Shown in pieces: positions 1-12,002 of a stretch of 45,191 nucleotides of DNA. Position 1 is the stretch's first letter, and every line of letters starts with the position of its first letter. The notes below the pieces were generated by a model that saw nothing but the letters and a program-made list of their open reading frames with translations, searched no databases and was not told where the DNA came from. The translations under genes and the position numbers were made by a program. This DNA comes from Pilatotrama ljubarskyi (Eukaryota > Basidiomycota > Agaricomycetes > Polyporales > Polyporaceae): assembly GCA_022385805.1 (NCBI GenBank), contig MU277797.1:1-45191 (forward strand), read 5' to 3'.

Positions 1-265
1 GTCAGCACCTATGACTAAGTGCGACCGGTTGACTATGCTGCTATTACTAAGCGCCTAGTTCAACACATGGCCAATACAATTCAGCATGCTTGCTTCGGTG
101 ATCCCCTCTGGACACCGCCCATGGTTTCTCTCTTCCGAATCCGGGAGTATCTTCATCTGGTCAAGGGGCACATGAGATCTGTGAGTTGGTCGGTGTTCTC
201 TGAAGATTTCGGCACAGACTGAAGTTGTCTCGTAGATATCTGTAGTTATCGATAACACAACTGGC
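1..265. other. 5' flank of transposase gene
   Basis: No gene is recognised here. Short open frames on both strands show no family resemblance. If the downstream transposase belongs to an intact element, its left terminal inverted repeat should lie here or left of the window. I could not find a copy of the 3072-3117 inverted repeat in this stretch. Confidence 0.4.
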
Positions 266-2909
266 ATGCCACCATCTATTGAAACTGCCAGCAACCCAGA
301 ACCCACTCCTGCACCTGCCAGTCCACCACGAGCAAGCCCTCTCCCACGTACCATTCTCTCTCAGGCGAAAGGCTTGTCGACGCAGGTTAAGGTCACTCGA
401 GCCTCACCAGCACCGAAGGCACCTCAGGCCTTGGGTCTACTGGGCATGGCAGGATGGGCTCGTGTCAATCGAGAGGAGCATCTCAAGAATCTGCGGAAGC
501 AGCATGATCGCGAACGGGACGAGGCAGAGGCGAGAAGTTGCTTGGAAGATGCAGCAGCAGAGCGCGCGGTGCAGAAGAAGCGTGAGAACGCTCGCCAACG
601 CAAGGCAGCTGAGAGGCAGCGCGGGAAGGAGGCAGATATCAAGACAGGCCGGCGCGATGCTGAGGGCAAACTTGTATGATTTCATGTTACTGCATACGTA
701 GAGACGCCATGAAATACTGAAGACTTTACACAGATACCTCTCAAACCAGTCAAGATGCTCAAGGGATGCGACAACGTCAAGCCCAACATGCTCGTGCCAT
801 TTGTATCGCAACCACGCCAGTTGGTGGCGCAGGAAGCGCGAGCAGACAAGAAGCCTCAAGGTCGAAAGCGAAAGCTTGAGGAGACGGTGCCAAAGGGCAT
901 GCTGAAGACCAACTGGCTGCATCCACTTCTCTGGTCACAAATACTCTCTGCTGCATTGAGTGGTCGCCACCCGTACCGAGCGACCGACATTGTACGCATC
1001 CTACGCCAACGCAATCCATCCGATTTCGGCGCCCTCACATCACAGGTCATCGGGCGCTACATCGACCCAGACACACACTGGTGGAAACCCAGCATCCTCC
1101 AGCGTGTACAAATGTACAATGAGAAAGCACCCTCTACACGCAACGGCATCTTGGTATGTCACAAAAAGAATGCATCACTCATTCCGATACTCACGACAGC
1201 TTCACTCAATGAAGGCGCCGCGGCCTGACATCGTGAACAGTGTCGTCAAGGAGCTGAAGTCGTTCCGGGAGGCGGGGCTGAGCGTCCTCCTACAGACCGC
1301 GCGCGCAGTGATGCTCGCTCACATACAGGCATCAGCACCCGAGCTCCTCGAGGTTAGACGTGGGCACGAGGTCTTCCGGTGCAGTGACAGCTTCATGCGG
1401 AAGTTCCTGCGCAAGGAGATGGGCTGGTCGCTCCGGAAGGCCACACGCGCCGCGCAGAAAGTCCCCGCAAATGCAACCGAACAATGCCGCGACTCCTTCG
1501 CACGACAAGCCCGCGCGGTCAACGAGTACGCCATACCTGCTGAGCTTCGAGTCAACATCGACCAGACAAATATACAACTCCAATCTCCGTCGCATCTTAC
1601 TTACGAGCAGATCGGTGCCAAGCAGGTGTCACTACTGGGCGCCGAGGAGAAGTGCGCATTCACCCTTCTGGTTGGTATCTCTGCGAGTGGTGTCGTCCTC
1701 CCCTTCCAGGCCATCTGGCAAGGAAAGACAACAAGGTCTTGCCCTAGTCCCACAGCATACGAGGCTGCGACCGCTGCACAGCTCGGCTTTCGGTTTGAGC
1801 CTTCGATGACATCGACGTACTGGTCAACGTTCCCACTCATGCAAAAATATGTCAGGGACATCCTCGTACCTTATTTCAACACCCAGAGGGAAGAGCTTGA
1901 GCTGCCTCGTACTCATCGGTGCCTGCTTCAGCTCGATGTCTGGTCTGTTCACCGAGGAACGGAGTTCCGAACGTGGCTGAGCGATACCTATCCTTGGATC
2001 ATCCGTGACTTTGTACCAGCCGGGTGTACAGGCCTTTTCCAGCCATGCGATACTGGTATACAGCGTCCACTGAAACACGCCATCCGCCAAGCTCAACAAG
2101 AAGATCTGGTTGCCGAAGCACGGAAGGCGATCGAAGAGAATCGGAGACGTACTGCTGCTGGGCTTGAACCCGTGCCATTCAGATTCGACACCAAGCTGGG
2201 GACGTTGCGCGACCGCAGCATCAGATGGCTTGTGGTAGCGCACAACGCGGTAAACAGGCCGGCACTTGTCAAGCAGGTGAGCGGCATACAGATGAGCCGG
2301 ATCTGAACTCATCAATGATGCTAGGCCTTCGAGCTTTGTTGTGTCGGTGACGACAAGAGTATGAACCTTTCACAAGAAAGTCTCCGGAGTGCCCGTGCCC
2401 TCGACCTTATCGAGGAGCTACAGTCTCAGAATCCGGCAGTCTGGGTGAAGACCTCCGTGAACACCACAGCCGACAGCATCTTGAATGACTTACCTTCGGC
2501 CCAGGATCAATCTCCCTTCCACGATGACCCTGAAAACATAGACGACGTGGCCGTGCCGTTTGAGGATGTCGTCCGATGGATCGCATCGCCGGCTGCACAC
2601 GGGGCAGGCGCGTACCGAGTGGACCATAACGGGAATCTCGAGGCATGCAGCGCGATCGAAGACCCGGAGTGCCCTGAGGATCCCATCCGCCTCGGAGAGG
2701 AGGTCATCAACAGCCGAGAGGAAGGCGGGGTAACCAGGACAGACGATGAAGAAGAGATGGCCCCCTCCAGTGACAGTGCACGCCGGTGCGAGACGTTCAC
2801 CGCCGCGTTCGACGTGAGCGCTTTTGCGGAACTGGAAGCGCTCATTGGTCCTAATTCGGAAGTGAACCTCATCTCGCGCCCGGACAGTAAGAGAGCCAGG
2901 CTGCACTGA
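266..2909 (+). CDS. DDE-superfamily transposase, four exons, intact
   Basis: A cut-and-paste type transposase of about 829 residues. Introns are 674-733, 1154-1199 and 2277-2324, all phase 0, so the three separate frames join without a stop. Residues about 80-130 are a highly charged Arg/Lys/Glu coiled-coil-like stretch. A basic segment follows (RKRKLEE, about 175) and then a likely helix-turn-helix DNA-binding region around 190-270. The DDE core shows RVNIDQTN (Asp about 397), LLQLDVWSVHRGTEFRTWL (Asp about 522) and the GLFQPCDTGIQRPLK block (Asp about 560), the pattern of DDE_1 (pogo/Tc1-like) endonucleases common in Agaricomycetes. The C-terminus is acidic. The start is the first ATG giving an uninterrupted first exon. 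It may be a live transposon or a domesticated copy; termini cannot be paired within the window. The fold assignment is sure; the superfamily is inferred. Confidence 0.85.
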
Positions 2910-3384
2910 TACTTGGCGTATGACATCTCGTCTACATACACCTATGGATCGTAGGTACACGTAGGACCTCGAAAATCGCATTCAAAGACTTTCAGGCCGC
3001 TTCCACAAGCGCTTAGACCGATTTGTGACAATCTGGGCTACGAAAGTTCAAATGGCCCGGTGACGTGTGACACCTAATGTTCAGACCCCCTTGTGACGCG
3101 TGACGTGAACATTAGGTCGAAATGGGACAGTACATTCGCTGCTGGTCAGCTTCCTGCGTCTCTTGCCCGCCAAGTCTGGCTGTCTGAGCGCATGGCCAGA
3201 ACGCCATCAGTCACAAGGCGATGCCGGTGTGACATGACGCGCGCTCATTAGTCACGCGTCTGCGGCGATCGAGATTGCACGCTGTTGGGTGCTGCACTGT
3301 CTTGTCTTGTCCGCCCTCGTCCGTCTCTTTCGCTGCACCGAGACCTCTGCCACATTCTGCGCTATCGAACACCCCGCTACAGAT
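2910..3384. other. intergenic: transposase 3' flank and CMR1 promoter
   Basis: Contains the inverted repeat at 3072-3117 and an ACGCGT hexamer at 3254-3259, about 126 bp before the CMR1 start codon. No coding sequence is recognised. Confidence 0.5.
3072..3117. repeat. 11-bp perfect inverted repeat (hairpin)
   Basis: ACCTAATGTTC at 3072-3082 is the exact reverse complement of GAACATTAGGT at 3107-3117, separated by 24 nt. It lies 160 bp after the transposase stop codon and 268 bp before the CMR1 start. It may be a subterminal or terminal structure of the transposon, or a regulatory palindrome. The loop contains GTGACGCGTGACG, itself a near-palindrome around ACGCGT. Confidence 0.6.
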
Positions 3385-5640
3385 ATGTCGGACGTTTCGG
3401 ACTAGTAAGCACGCCGCACGTTCATCATCAGAGCTGGCCCACTGAGAACCACATAGCGAACGCGAGCGGCAAGCCACAATCGCCCGCAACCGCGAGCTGC
3501 TCGCCAAACTCGGTCTCGCCGACGCTTCGCAAGCTCTGAAACCCACAAAGAATGCTAGGTCTTTCGTGAAGCCCGTGCAACCACGCGTCAAGAAGCCTAA
3601 GGAGCCCGCCATGCCCACTCGCCAGTCTACGAGGTTGAGGAGGGCGCCTGTAGACCCAAATGAGAGTCCCGCTTCGAAACGGAAGCGAGAGGTGCGTGTT
3701 CGACCCTAGTGCAAGGGGTTCTGAGTCCGAACGCTATTCCAGCGGGAAGAAGAGCAAAGGAGGCGCCAGGAAGAAGAGGAACTTCTGGCCGCGGCAGAGC
3801 GCGAACGCGAGGCGAAGCGTCCTCGCCACCACGACCTCGACCTACAGACGCTCACCGATGACCTCACCCCTGAGGAACTGACCGAACTTAGGAGCACATT
3901 CGCCACAGTACTGAAGACGCCATATCCCAGACGAACGAGCTCAGACGATGCATACGTGTTTGATAGCGACATGAAGGAGGAGGCGGAGGTGAAGGAGCTG
4001 AGAGAGAAGCTCGGGAAGCTCAAGGTGGTTTCGCGAGCGAAGGTCACGCAGGATCGCATCTACAGCGCCGCGTACCACCCTGAGCCTACGAAGGACCTCA
4101 TCTTCTTTGGAGGTCAGTGGCAACTGAATGCGCTTCTCTCCCCTGTTGATCCGTGAGAAATGTCTAGACAAGCATGGGCAACTGGGCATCTGGGATGCTC
4201 GAGCGCCCGTGGAGGAAGTCGCAGACGAAGACGACGATGTGACTCCAGCCGAAGACGGTGAAGGCGGAAAGTACTACAGGCTGCAGATGCACTGGCCAGC
4301 AACGTCCAAGTCTTCGATATCCTCCGTTAAGTTCGACCCTATCGACTCCTTCAGCGTATGTATACTATTTTATGTTCTCCGTGCCGGCTCGCTCATTCCT
4401 GGCAGGTCTTCACGAGCGCATACGACTGCACCGTCCGGAGTCTTTCTCTGACCTCTGGAATCGCCACAGAAGTATGTGCCACCGACGACATCCTCCTCAC
4501 ATCCATCGATCTGCCTCCCCACGGCCACGAAATGTGGATTTCAGATGCTATGGGCGGCGTGACGCACATGGATCTGCGAGCCCATCGCTCGCACGCGAAG
4601 CGATACGAGTTGTCCGAGCAGAAGATCGGCAGCGTCAGCGTGAACCCGACGCGGCCGTACTTCCTTGTCACTGCATCAAACAGTCGCGAGTTGAAGTAAG
4701 TCCACCAACAGCACGTCTCAGGGATCACGCTGATCGTCGTTCTCAGAGTATGGGACGCGCGCATGCTCGAGACCCTCAGCTCCCGGTCCCTTCGCTCACT
4801 ACCCAACTCCCCTTCCTCATCCCGCTCGCCCTCCAAAGGCAGGGACAACAGCGTCGTGACGCTCCCGAACGAGGTCGACAGCGAGACGATCGAGAAGCTG
4901 CTCGCGACGAAGAAGGGCCAGTCAACCGTGCGCGCGCGTTGGCACCACAACAAGTCGGTGAGTTCCGCGTACTGGGACCCAAGGGGCCGCTCGATCGTCA
5001 GCACCAGCTATGATGACACCATCCGACGTGAGTGTCGAGCATTGTGGTGGGTCGTCTGTGCCTGACCAGCCATTGCCTTGGTCTAGTCTGGGACATCAAG
5101 CCGTCTTGGCTCGACAAAGACGCGCCTTTCCCATCGTCGCGGCCTTTCAGCCAGATCAAGCACAATTGCCAGACGGTACGCTCTTGTGTTCGCTGCTATC
5201 TGTGCCGTCGCTGATCTCGTCGCGTAGGGCAAGTGGTTGACTATCCTGAAAGCTCAATGGACGACCAACCCCGACGTGTACCCTCACTTCACTGTATGAA
5301 TGTTCCTCCTCGCGATATGTACCATGTTTCTGACATGCCTCGCAGATTGGGAACATGGACCACTCGCTCGATATCTTCTCGTGCAAGGTAAGCAGCGTAG
5401 TCCCAAGCGCTATTCATCGACTGACACACCCTGAAGGGCGATCATATTGCGAAGTTGGCCGACAAGACCAAGTACGTCCTCATCCTTCTCTTTGCTCTGT
5501 CAACCGTGGTGCTGACACCCATTCCTAGGATCACCGCCGTGCAGGCGGTGACTTGCTCTCACCCGAGCATCATAGAGCGGGTCGTCAGCGGGAATGCGAG
5601 CGGACGATGTGTTTTGTGGGCCCCGGAGGACCTGGTATGA
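3385..5640 (+). CDS. CMR1: CMR1-type WD40 DNA damage-binding protein
   Basis: Predicted 575 residues from 11 exons. CMR1 (yeast YDL156W; related to DDB2/WDR76) is a nuclear WD40 protein that binds damaged DNA and joins replication-stress foci. Introns: 3405-3456, 3692-3742, 4113-4167, 4356-4405, 4696-4746, 5028-5086, 5176-5227, 5294-5345, 5388-5436, 5472-5528. Exon 1 is only 20 nt and encodes MSDVSD plus part of Tyr; the N-terminus then reads YERERQATIARNRELLAKLG, the family hallmark. A charged helix (about 85-120) is followed by WD blades with signatures such as FFGDKHGQLGIWD, KVWDARM and IRLWDIK. The last exon ends RCVLWAPEDLV. A phase-by-phase join leaves no stop. Family assignment rests on the N-terminal motif and the blade order. 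Confidence 0.9.
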
Positions 5641-6106
5641 TTCGGACCCTGATAGGTACATCTATATTAGATACTTTTGTCTTGGATTTATTGGTCTTGT
5701 CCCCGTTACCATTACAAGTGTCAGGGTCCCAGCTTCGGTTTGACCGACTGCGGACAAGCGTACTCTGTCTCGTTGGCACCCAGTTGAGTGATTCGGCGTA
5801 GGTAGCTCGCTGCCCTCACAGCGCAGTAGCGGCCCCAGGACTGCAAAGCATCTCACACAACAGGCAAGCAAAAAGTCGTCACCTGAGCGATTCGAACACT
5901 CGCGGGCAAAGCCCAACCGCTAGCAGCTATGAATAGCAGGCGATCCCGTTAACCACTCCGGCAAAGTGACGCTGTGAGACTACGTACGTAAAACGTATAT
6001 AAGAAGGTTTGTACCTCAGAAACACACGCGGGCATTTTCACTTATAAGTATGTACCTTGACTGTACCACCCGTACGCGTCTCGTGTACTCTTCCGATCGA
6101 ACCATC
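5641..6106. other. intergenic with tRNA gene
   Basis: Between CMR1 and the 2OG oxygenase gene. It holds the minus-strand tRNA-Ser at 5877-5970 and otherwise AT-richer spacer. An ACGCGT hexamer sits at 6074-6079, about 28 bp before the next start codon. Confidence 0.5.
5877..5970 (-). tRNA. tRNA-Ser (anticodon GCU) with 12-nt intron
   Basis: Read on the minus strand, the acceptor stem GTCACTT pairs with AGGTGAC (one G-U) and the discriminator base is G, as in tRNA-Ser. The D arm is CCG/CGG. The anticodon stem ATCGC pairs with GCGGT. The loop is CTGCTAA, with anticodon GCT at plus positions 5935-5937. A 12-nt intron (plus 5922-5933) follows one base after the anticodon, the canonical place. 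A long variable arm (GGGC-TTT-GCCC) and a T arm (GAGTG, TTCGAAT, CGCTC) complete the serine type II tRNA. Confidence 0.93.
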
Positions 6107-7081
6107 ATGGCCAAGAAGACGCGCGCAGCTGCTACGCCCTCCGCTCCTCCAAGCAAATCACCTACAATGAGATTTCCGGATGTCGCACCCAAGGCGGGAC
6201 TAGAGTGTCGAGCTGTGCTCGAGGACCAGATACTCCTGATCGACGTGCGTACCGCGCAAGCTCCGACTTCGCTGCTCTGCATCTCCGGATACTCTGAGAT
6301 CAAGTCGCGCAGCTCCTGCTGAACCCGCGCTCAGGACCTCTTCTCTCCAGAGGAATGCAAGGCTTACGTGAAATTCATTGATGGTCTGCCGTTGGAGCTC
6401 ACCCCGCCGAAGAAGAGGGGAGAGGCTGAACGAGTGAACCGTGCGTCCATGCTTAGTTCCAGCAGCAAGTGCCGTTGGTATCTTACACCTCCGCGGTCTC
6501 ACAGAACGAATGTCGATCACCTCTGTCGACTTCGCGCAGCGCCTCTACACAGTGCTCGCACCCCACCTCCCTGAGTTCCCGTACCCTGCTTGGGCTAAAC
6601 GGCCACCGGGCGCGACCGCTCGCGCTCCGCATTCGCTCAACTCGAACATCCGGGTGTACAAGTATGCGCCTGGTCAGTACTTCGGTCCGCACTATGACGA
6701 CTCCGTGCGCGACCCGGAGACAGGCGCGAAGTCGGAGTGGACGCTGCTCATCTACCTGACGGGTAGTCAGGATGGTGTTGAGGGAGGTGAGGTAAGTGTG
6801 ACACATGTAATCGCAAGTCCGGCGGCATCGATGAACCTACCGGGGATCGTAGACCATATTCTACAAGGATCAGCGAGGGAAACCAAGAGAGACGATCGTG
6901 CCCCCACTTACGAGGGGTACCGCCCTTCTGCATCGGTCCGTGTAACTTGAGACGCACATTTAGATACTCTCAGCTCATACCTTCTCACAGGCACGGTCAG
7001 GATTGCTTGTTGCACGAGGGGTCGCCGGTTACGAAGGGGACGAAGTACGTTCTGAGGTCAGACCTGATGTTCATGAAGTAG
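6107..7081 (+). CDS. 2OG-Fe(II) oxygenase, prolyl-hydroxylase-like
   Basis: Predicted 234 residues; introns 6245-6334, 6441-6504, 6792-6852 and 6936-6990. It is a compact double-stranded beta-helix dioxygenase of the P4Hc type, using Fe(II), O2 and 2-oxoglutarate. The iron triad is visible: HYDD gives His144 and Asp146, His213 lies in LLHEGSP, and Arg227 in YVLRSD is placed to bind 2-oxoglutarate. SNIRVYKYAPGQYFGPHYDD is the typical block. There is no signal peptide or transmembrane segment, so it is probably cytosolic or nuclear. The substrate is unknown; protein prolyl or other hydroxylation is only a guess from fold. The gene converges on RRP3 with 65 bp between stop codons. Confidence 0.85.
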
Positions 7082-7146
7082 CCATGGACGACCCCGCACT
7101 TCCGCCCTGTAAGATAGTATACCACTGTACGGTACAGTCAGGGACA

Positions 7147-8745
7147 TCACCTCCTGCCTTTGCTCTTCTTCTTGAGCGTCGGCATGCCCGCCTCCACGAC
7201 ATCGTCGTCCCTGTCCATATCCGCCCTCCCGCCCTCATCCCCTCCACGCTTTCGCTTCTTACCGTGACCGCCCTTGATGCCCTGCTCCTTCATCTCGTTC
7301 GTGGCGAGACGTCCCGCTTCGTCGACGCGCTCACGGAGCAGCGCGACCTCCTCCTTGTCGACCGGCCAGAGCTCCATCTTCTTCCCGATCACTTGCTCGA
7401 TACGCAGCACGAGCTCGACGTCGTACTGTGTCACGAGCGTGATCGACTTTCCTGACCGTCCGGCACGCGCGGTACGACCGACACGGTGAATGTAGTCCTT
7501 GGAGTGAGTCGGGATGTCGTAGTTGATTACGACGTCTACCGAGGGAATGTCAAGACCTCTGTAGGACGGCGTCAGCGACGACTCGAGCAACATATGTCAC
7601 GGGCGATAATGCGTACCGACTCGCGACATCAGTCGCCACGAGCACCTTCCGACCTCCGCTCTTAAACTTCCCCAATGCTCCTAGACGGGCACTCTGGCTA
7701 AGCTGGCCATGTAGAGGTATTGCCGGGAAGCCGAGAGTGCGTAGCATGATAGATAGCCTAAATAGCGCCTAGTATGAGCCAACAGGACCTCAGGAGAACA
7801 GGAGAGCTTACTTACCGTTGCGCGTCATGTACTGTACGAGTGAAGATAATGATGGAATTCTGTGCGAGTGTATTGGCGAGATAGATGAGGTGCACGTCCT
7901 TCTGCGGCAGCGGTATCAGAAGATAGTATTGCAACAGGGTCGACACAGTCGAGTATCTGCAAGTGCTCGCCTCAGCAAAAACATAGCAATGGAGCGTCTA
8001 CGAGACGTACTTCGAGTTCACTTCTATGCGGACGGGGTCGGACAAGCTTGCGCGCTGCAGCTTGGCGACTTTTGTTGTCATCGTAGCGGAGAAGAGGTAT
8101 GTTGTCCGCTCCTTCGGGATCACCTTCAGAATTTTGTCGATGATAGGCCCGAAATCCATGTCTAGCAGTCGGTCCGCCTCGTCCAGAACCTATCCGAGCG
8201 GAGGTACGGTAAGCATATCGTGGTACAGCCAGATATCCCTATAAGCGCACCAGGAACTTCAATGTCCTCAGACTGAACCCCTTCGTCTCCTCCAGGTGGT
8301 CATTCAGCCGACCAGGCGTCGCGACGATGATGTGCGGCTTCTTCGCCAGAGCGACCTTCTGCGCCATCATGTCCACACCTCCAATGATCGTCGCACACCG
8401 AACGCCCATTGCCGACCCTAAGCTCTCGAACTGCTGAGCTATTTGCACGGCGAGTTCACGCGTGGGCGCAAGCACGCATGCGAACAGCCCTTTGGGATCC
8501 TCCCACAACTTCTGCAGGATCGGCAGGGCGAAGGCAGCGGTTTTTCCCGAGCCAGTAGATGCAACACCAATAATGTCCCTGCCTTGTAGCGCGTGCGGGA
8601 GGACCTCTGCTTGGATATCGGTGGGCGTTTTGAAGTTCATCTGGTCTAGGGCCTCGAGGAGGGGGTCTATCAGGCCCAGAGACTTGAAGCTCGGCCGCTC
8701 CGCAGGTGGGGGGGACGAGGTAGACGCTTCCTCTGGAGATGGCAT
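7147..8745 (-). CDS. RRP3: ATP-dependent DEAD-box RNA helicase RRP3 (DDX47)
   Basis: Predicted 455 residues; introns (plus coordinates) 8190-8250, 7957-8010, 7758-7815 and 7559-7616. RRP3/DDX47 unwinds pre-rRNA during 18S processing in the nucleolus. All helicase motifs are present in order: Q motif FKSLGL...TPTDIQ, motif I ASTGSGKT, Ia PTRELA, Ib [51 protein letters not shown]. The C-terminal tail is Lys/Arg-rich (GKKRKRGG...KKKSKGRR), as in nucleolar family members. The start ATG at 8745 gives a short Ser/Pro/Glu leader before the Q motif, matching family length. DDX47 is chosen over other DEAD subfamilies by motif spacing and the [20 protein letters not shown] block. Confidence 0.9.
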
Positions 8746-9053
8746 GCTGGCAAAATATCGAAGAATGGGCGGAGGAGATACTGAGCAAAAGACGGTGGCG
8801 GAGAATCGAGCCTGGTGGCGGCGTTCAGTAGACTCTAGAGCGGCACGAGCGCTTACAACTTTTTCGGGTCAAGCGCTCGATCGCGTAAGCGCCCAGTAGT
8901 GGGTGACTTTGAGCAGTCGACCGACCCGGTAAGCCGTGCACACGCTGCAGCTCTCATCCTACTACTGTCCCACCGGAACGCCATGATATCCCGCTGACAA
9001 CAAGTCTTGCGTTCTGGCTCCGATTTCACGCTCTATAGTCACAATACGGCCGC
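8746..9053. other. intergenic, divergent promoter region
   Basis: Lies between the divergently transcribed RRP3 and metallophosphoesterase genes. No gene, repeat or clear motif is seen. Confidence 0.4.
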
Positions 9054-10202
9054 ATGGGACCCCGCAAGCCTACTGGGCTCGTCGAACATATTTCCAAGAG
9101 AGTTGTACGTCTCTCCTCCAGGTCTCGCCCGCCAGTGCGACGACCAAGCCCATCTCACCACTCGCGTCGTATGATGTAGTCGGCGTCGAAGCCTAGAACA
9201 TCACAGGCGCAGAAGCCCGTATACAGCATCCCTACACCATGGGAACAGTTCCGCTCTTCCCCCAAACAATTCATCGCTCGCCGAGCCTATGCGCTCTATG
9301 CATCTCTTCGACACCGGCACAAGACTTTCGGGCCACGCGTTCAAAAAATCCGCATCGTATGTGTCGCGGACACCCATAACCTGCACGCGCGCCTCCCTCG
9401 ATTACCCCCTGGAGACATCCTCATACACGCCGGAGATCTCACCGACCGCGGCACGGAAAAGGAACTACGCGGGGCGCTCAACTGGCTTCGTGCTACTCGG
9501 TACAAGCACAAGGTCTTCATCGCGGGCAATCACGACAGGATCTTGCACAAGAAGAATGAGCGCGAGCAGATCCTAGCAAGCTACCCGGACCTCATCTACC
9601 TCCAGGACTCCTTGACGACGCTGAGGATAAGAGACCGGGACTTCACCATATACGGTACCCCGCGGATGCCGTATTACTCCCCAAAGGATCGCTTCAGCTT
9701 CACAGACGATGAGGCCGCGAGGGAGTGGACCGCACGCATCCCCGGCAACCTGGACGTTCTCGTTACGCACGGACCGCCCATGGGCCATCTCGACATTGCT
9801 GGACTCGGGTGCAAGCATCTCGCCATGCATCTGTGGAGGGCACGCCCGCGGATTCACGTCTTCGGCCACCTCCACGGCGGTCGCGGCGTCGTGCGCGCCG
9901 ACTACTCGGCGTCGCAAGCCCTGTACGAGGCGGTGTCTCTTCGAGGGGCGGGTTGGTGGAGCGTATTGAGGTTGGTCTACGCCACGATGCTCCTGAAGAT
10001 GAGGCTCAAGACTCCTGGGCGATCGCTGAACGGCACCACTCTGGTCAATGCCTCGTCGATGCCGACGGAGCCAGACAAGGACCGGCTCTTGGAAGCTATA
10101 GTCATAGAGCTTCCCCTTAACCGGCCTAAACCACAGACATTCAAGTTGCCTTGGTTTGTTTACCCGATAACTGGAGAGCCGCCCACGGAGTCCAAGAAGT
10201 AG
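9054..10202 (+). CDS. calcineurin-like metallophosphoesterase
   Basis: Two-metal phosphoesterase of the MPPED/239AB-like type. Signatures in order: IVCVADTHN (metal Asp, His), HAGDLTDRG (bridging Asp), GNHDR (Asn, His), THGPPMGHLD (His) and FGHLHGGRG (two His). The core frame 9207-10202 is certain. An in-frame TAG at 9177-9179 requires an upstream intron; my best model is exon 1 at 9054-9104 (ATG GGA CCC...) with intron 9105-9206 (102 nt), giving 348 residues. The segment PTPWEQFRSSPKQFIARRAYALY before the core resembles the N-terminal region of fungal relatives. The substrate is unknown; the family cleaves phosphodiesters or phosphomonoesters. Exon 1 is less sure than the rest. Confidence 0.8.
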
Positions 10203-10434
10203 ATATCTGTAGTGGTTCGTTGGCGTGGCCCGAGTTCTGTTTGGAGAGCTAGTCACACTTCACCCGTCCGTCGTTGATATTCTCCACCTCGAAGATATAC
10301 CTAACTCGGAGTACTAGTGTCCGGAGAAACCTTGTCCACAGTTTCCTGCGGTCCCATCTGGGAGGGACGAACGCACCGGACGCAAGCATGCTCTCTTCGA
10401 TAAGTCTAGCTACGAGAGCGGTGCCCCGCATCAT

Positions 10435-12002
10435 TCAAGGGCTCCAAGGGCTCGATGCTGGGGCGCCCACGCCGGCGGTGAGGTATCTCGCGACCCCGTC
10501 CTCGTCTACATAGAAGCAGTCCTCCAATCGCACTCCAACCTAGGGCGACTCTTAAGTTGGCCAATCAGTGCCATGGAAGTGCTGAAACCTGACCTTGCCC
10601 TCAATGTAAATGCCGGGCTCGTCGGAGAAGGTATGACCGGTGAGGATTGTGTCCTTGGAACCACCGACCAAGTACGGCGATTCGTGCGTCTCGAGCCCGA
10701 TACCTGCCAGGTGCTCGTGGGTCATCACCACGCTCATGAGATACACAGAGATGACGGCTGACCGTGTCCAAGCCGGTGGGTGAAGAACTCTCCGTAGCCC
10801 GCATGCTTGATGACCTCGCGCGCGGCATGGTCGACTGAAGCCGTCACGGTGCCGTTCCCAGCTGTCGCGAGTGCGCGCTGTTGCGCCGCGTGCACGATCC
10901 GCCATAGAGCTTGATATCTCAACGGAATGGTCGAGTCAGGCAATGCGAACGTCTGTGAGCAGAGAATCAGCACTGCACGCTAATGCAGCGTGCGGATGGG
11001 ACTGACTCTTGTAACGTCGCTGCGGTATCCATGGAGAGACCCGCCGCAATCGATGAGAATGAAGTCGTGCTTGCCCAGAAGACGATCTGTGCCAGCTCCA
11101 TGCGGCAACGCAGCATCCTCTGTGCGACAGCCGAGTCAGCTAAAGGACAGCTGGACAACTGGAGTTGGAGCGACCTCCAAAGAGCGTAAGAGCGAACGGG
11201 TCTTTCAGACCAGCTGCTGACAGCGCGTCGCGGATGAGTCGGCCAGCTTCTGACTCTCGGATGCCGATCTTCATGTGGTTCCTGGCCGCTCGTATAGCAA
11301 GTACAGTGGCCTATAGGCGCGCCATTCAGCCGAAGGATGTCGACCGAGACGAAGCAGACCAACCTCGTTCACGCACTTCATGATATTGATTTCCTCGGGG
11401 CTCTTGCGCTCTCGAAGGCGTCTGACGTCCACGGGTGCATTTGAGATGACTGCCTCGGGTGCGGCCTTCTGCAGACCATCCGTGACGAACGTTCTGACGT
11501 TGCCGTCGACATAGATGGTCGCGCCAGTCAGACTGGGTACAACGGAAAGAGCGGGCGCGAAGGGGCTGTGGTCCTCTGGCCAAGCGGTGTAGGTGACGCC
11601 GGCGTCACTAGGGATGGGGAGGAGCTTTGCCCTAGTCTCTTCAAAGGCCGGCGTGAGGACGGAGATGTTCGCTCGGATGGCGCCGCGCTCATCCTTCATT
11701 GGCTGGACGATGAGCAAGAGGGGACGCTCGGAAAGTCCCCAGTGTGAACTGGATATGTTGGCGTAGTACCCAGCGCTAGCTCCCGGTTCTGCAATGTACG
11801 CCGAAGCGTTCAGGGAATAAAGAGTGCGCGCAAGAGCATCTTGGCGCGCTATGAAGGACTGTGCAGGTATCGGGGCTACAGGAGCGCAGTGACTCGCCAG
11901 ATGAGAGAAGTCGGGAGACGCGGTTCGCGAGCGAATGTTGCTCGAGGAAGTCCAAAACAGATAGAGCAGGTAAGCCAACAGCAGGTACTGGATAAGATTC
12001 AT
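10435..12002 (-). CDS. M24 metallopeptidase (Xaa-Pro aminopeptidase/prolidase-like), membrane-anchored
   Basis: Predicted 430 residues; introns (plus coordinates) 11311-11363, 11120-11174, 10953-11006, 10704-10762 and 10540-10593. A pita-bread fold dinuclear metallopeptidase that trims N-terminal or Xaa-Pro bonds. All five metal ligands are visible in order: Asp in FILIDCGG, Asp in YRSDVTR, His in HRLGHGIGLETHE, Glu in FSDEPGIYIEG, Glu in VGVRLED. Residues 2-19 (NLIQYLLLAYLLYLFWTS) form a signal anchor, so the enzyme is likely secretory or membrane-bound, unlike cytosolic prolidase. Several N-x-S/T sequons follow. An N-terminal creatinase-like domain precedes the catalytic half (from about residue 200, MKCVNE). 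Confidence 0.88.

Noticed and set aside
9289..9576. Frame starting at ATG 9289 as the metallophosphoesterase start
   Set aside because: It is in a different frame from the catalytic motifs. The true frame passes through IRIVCVADTHN at 9348-9380.
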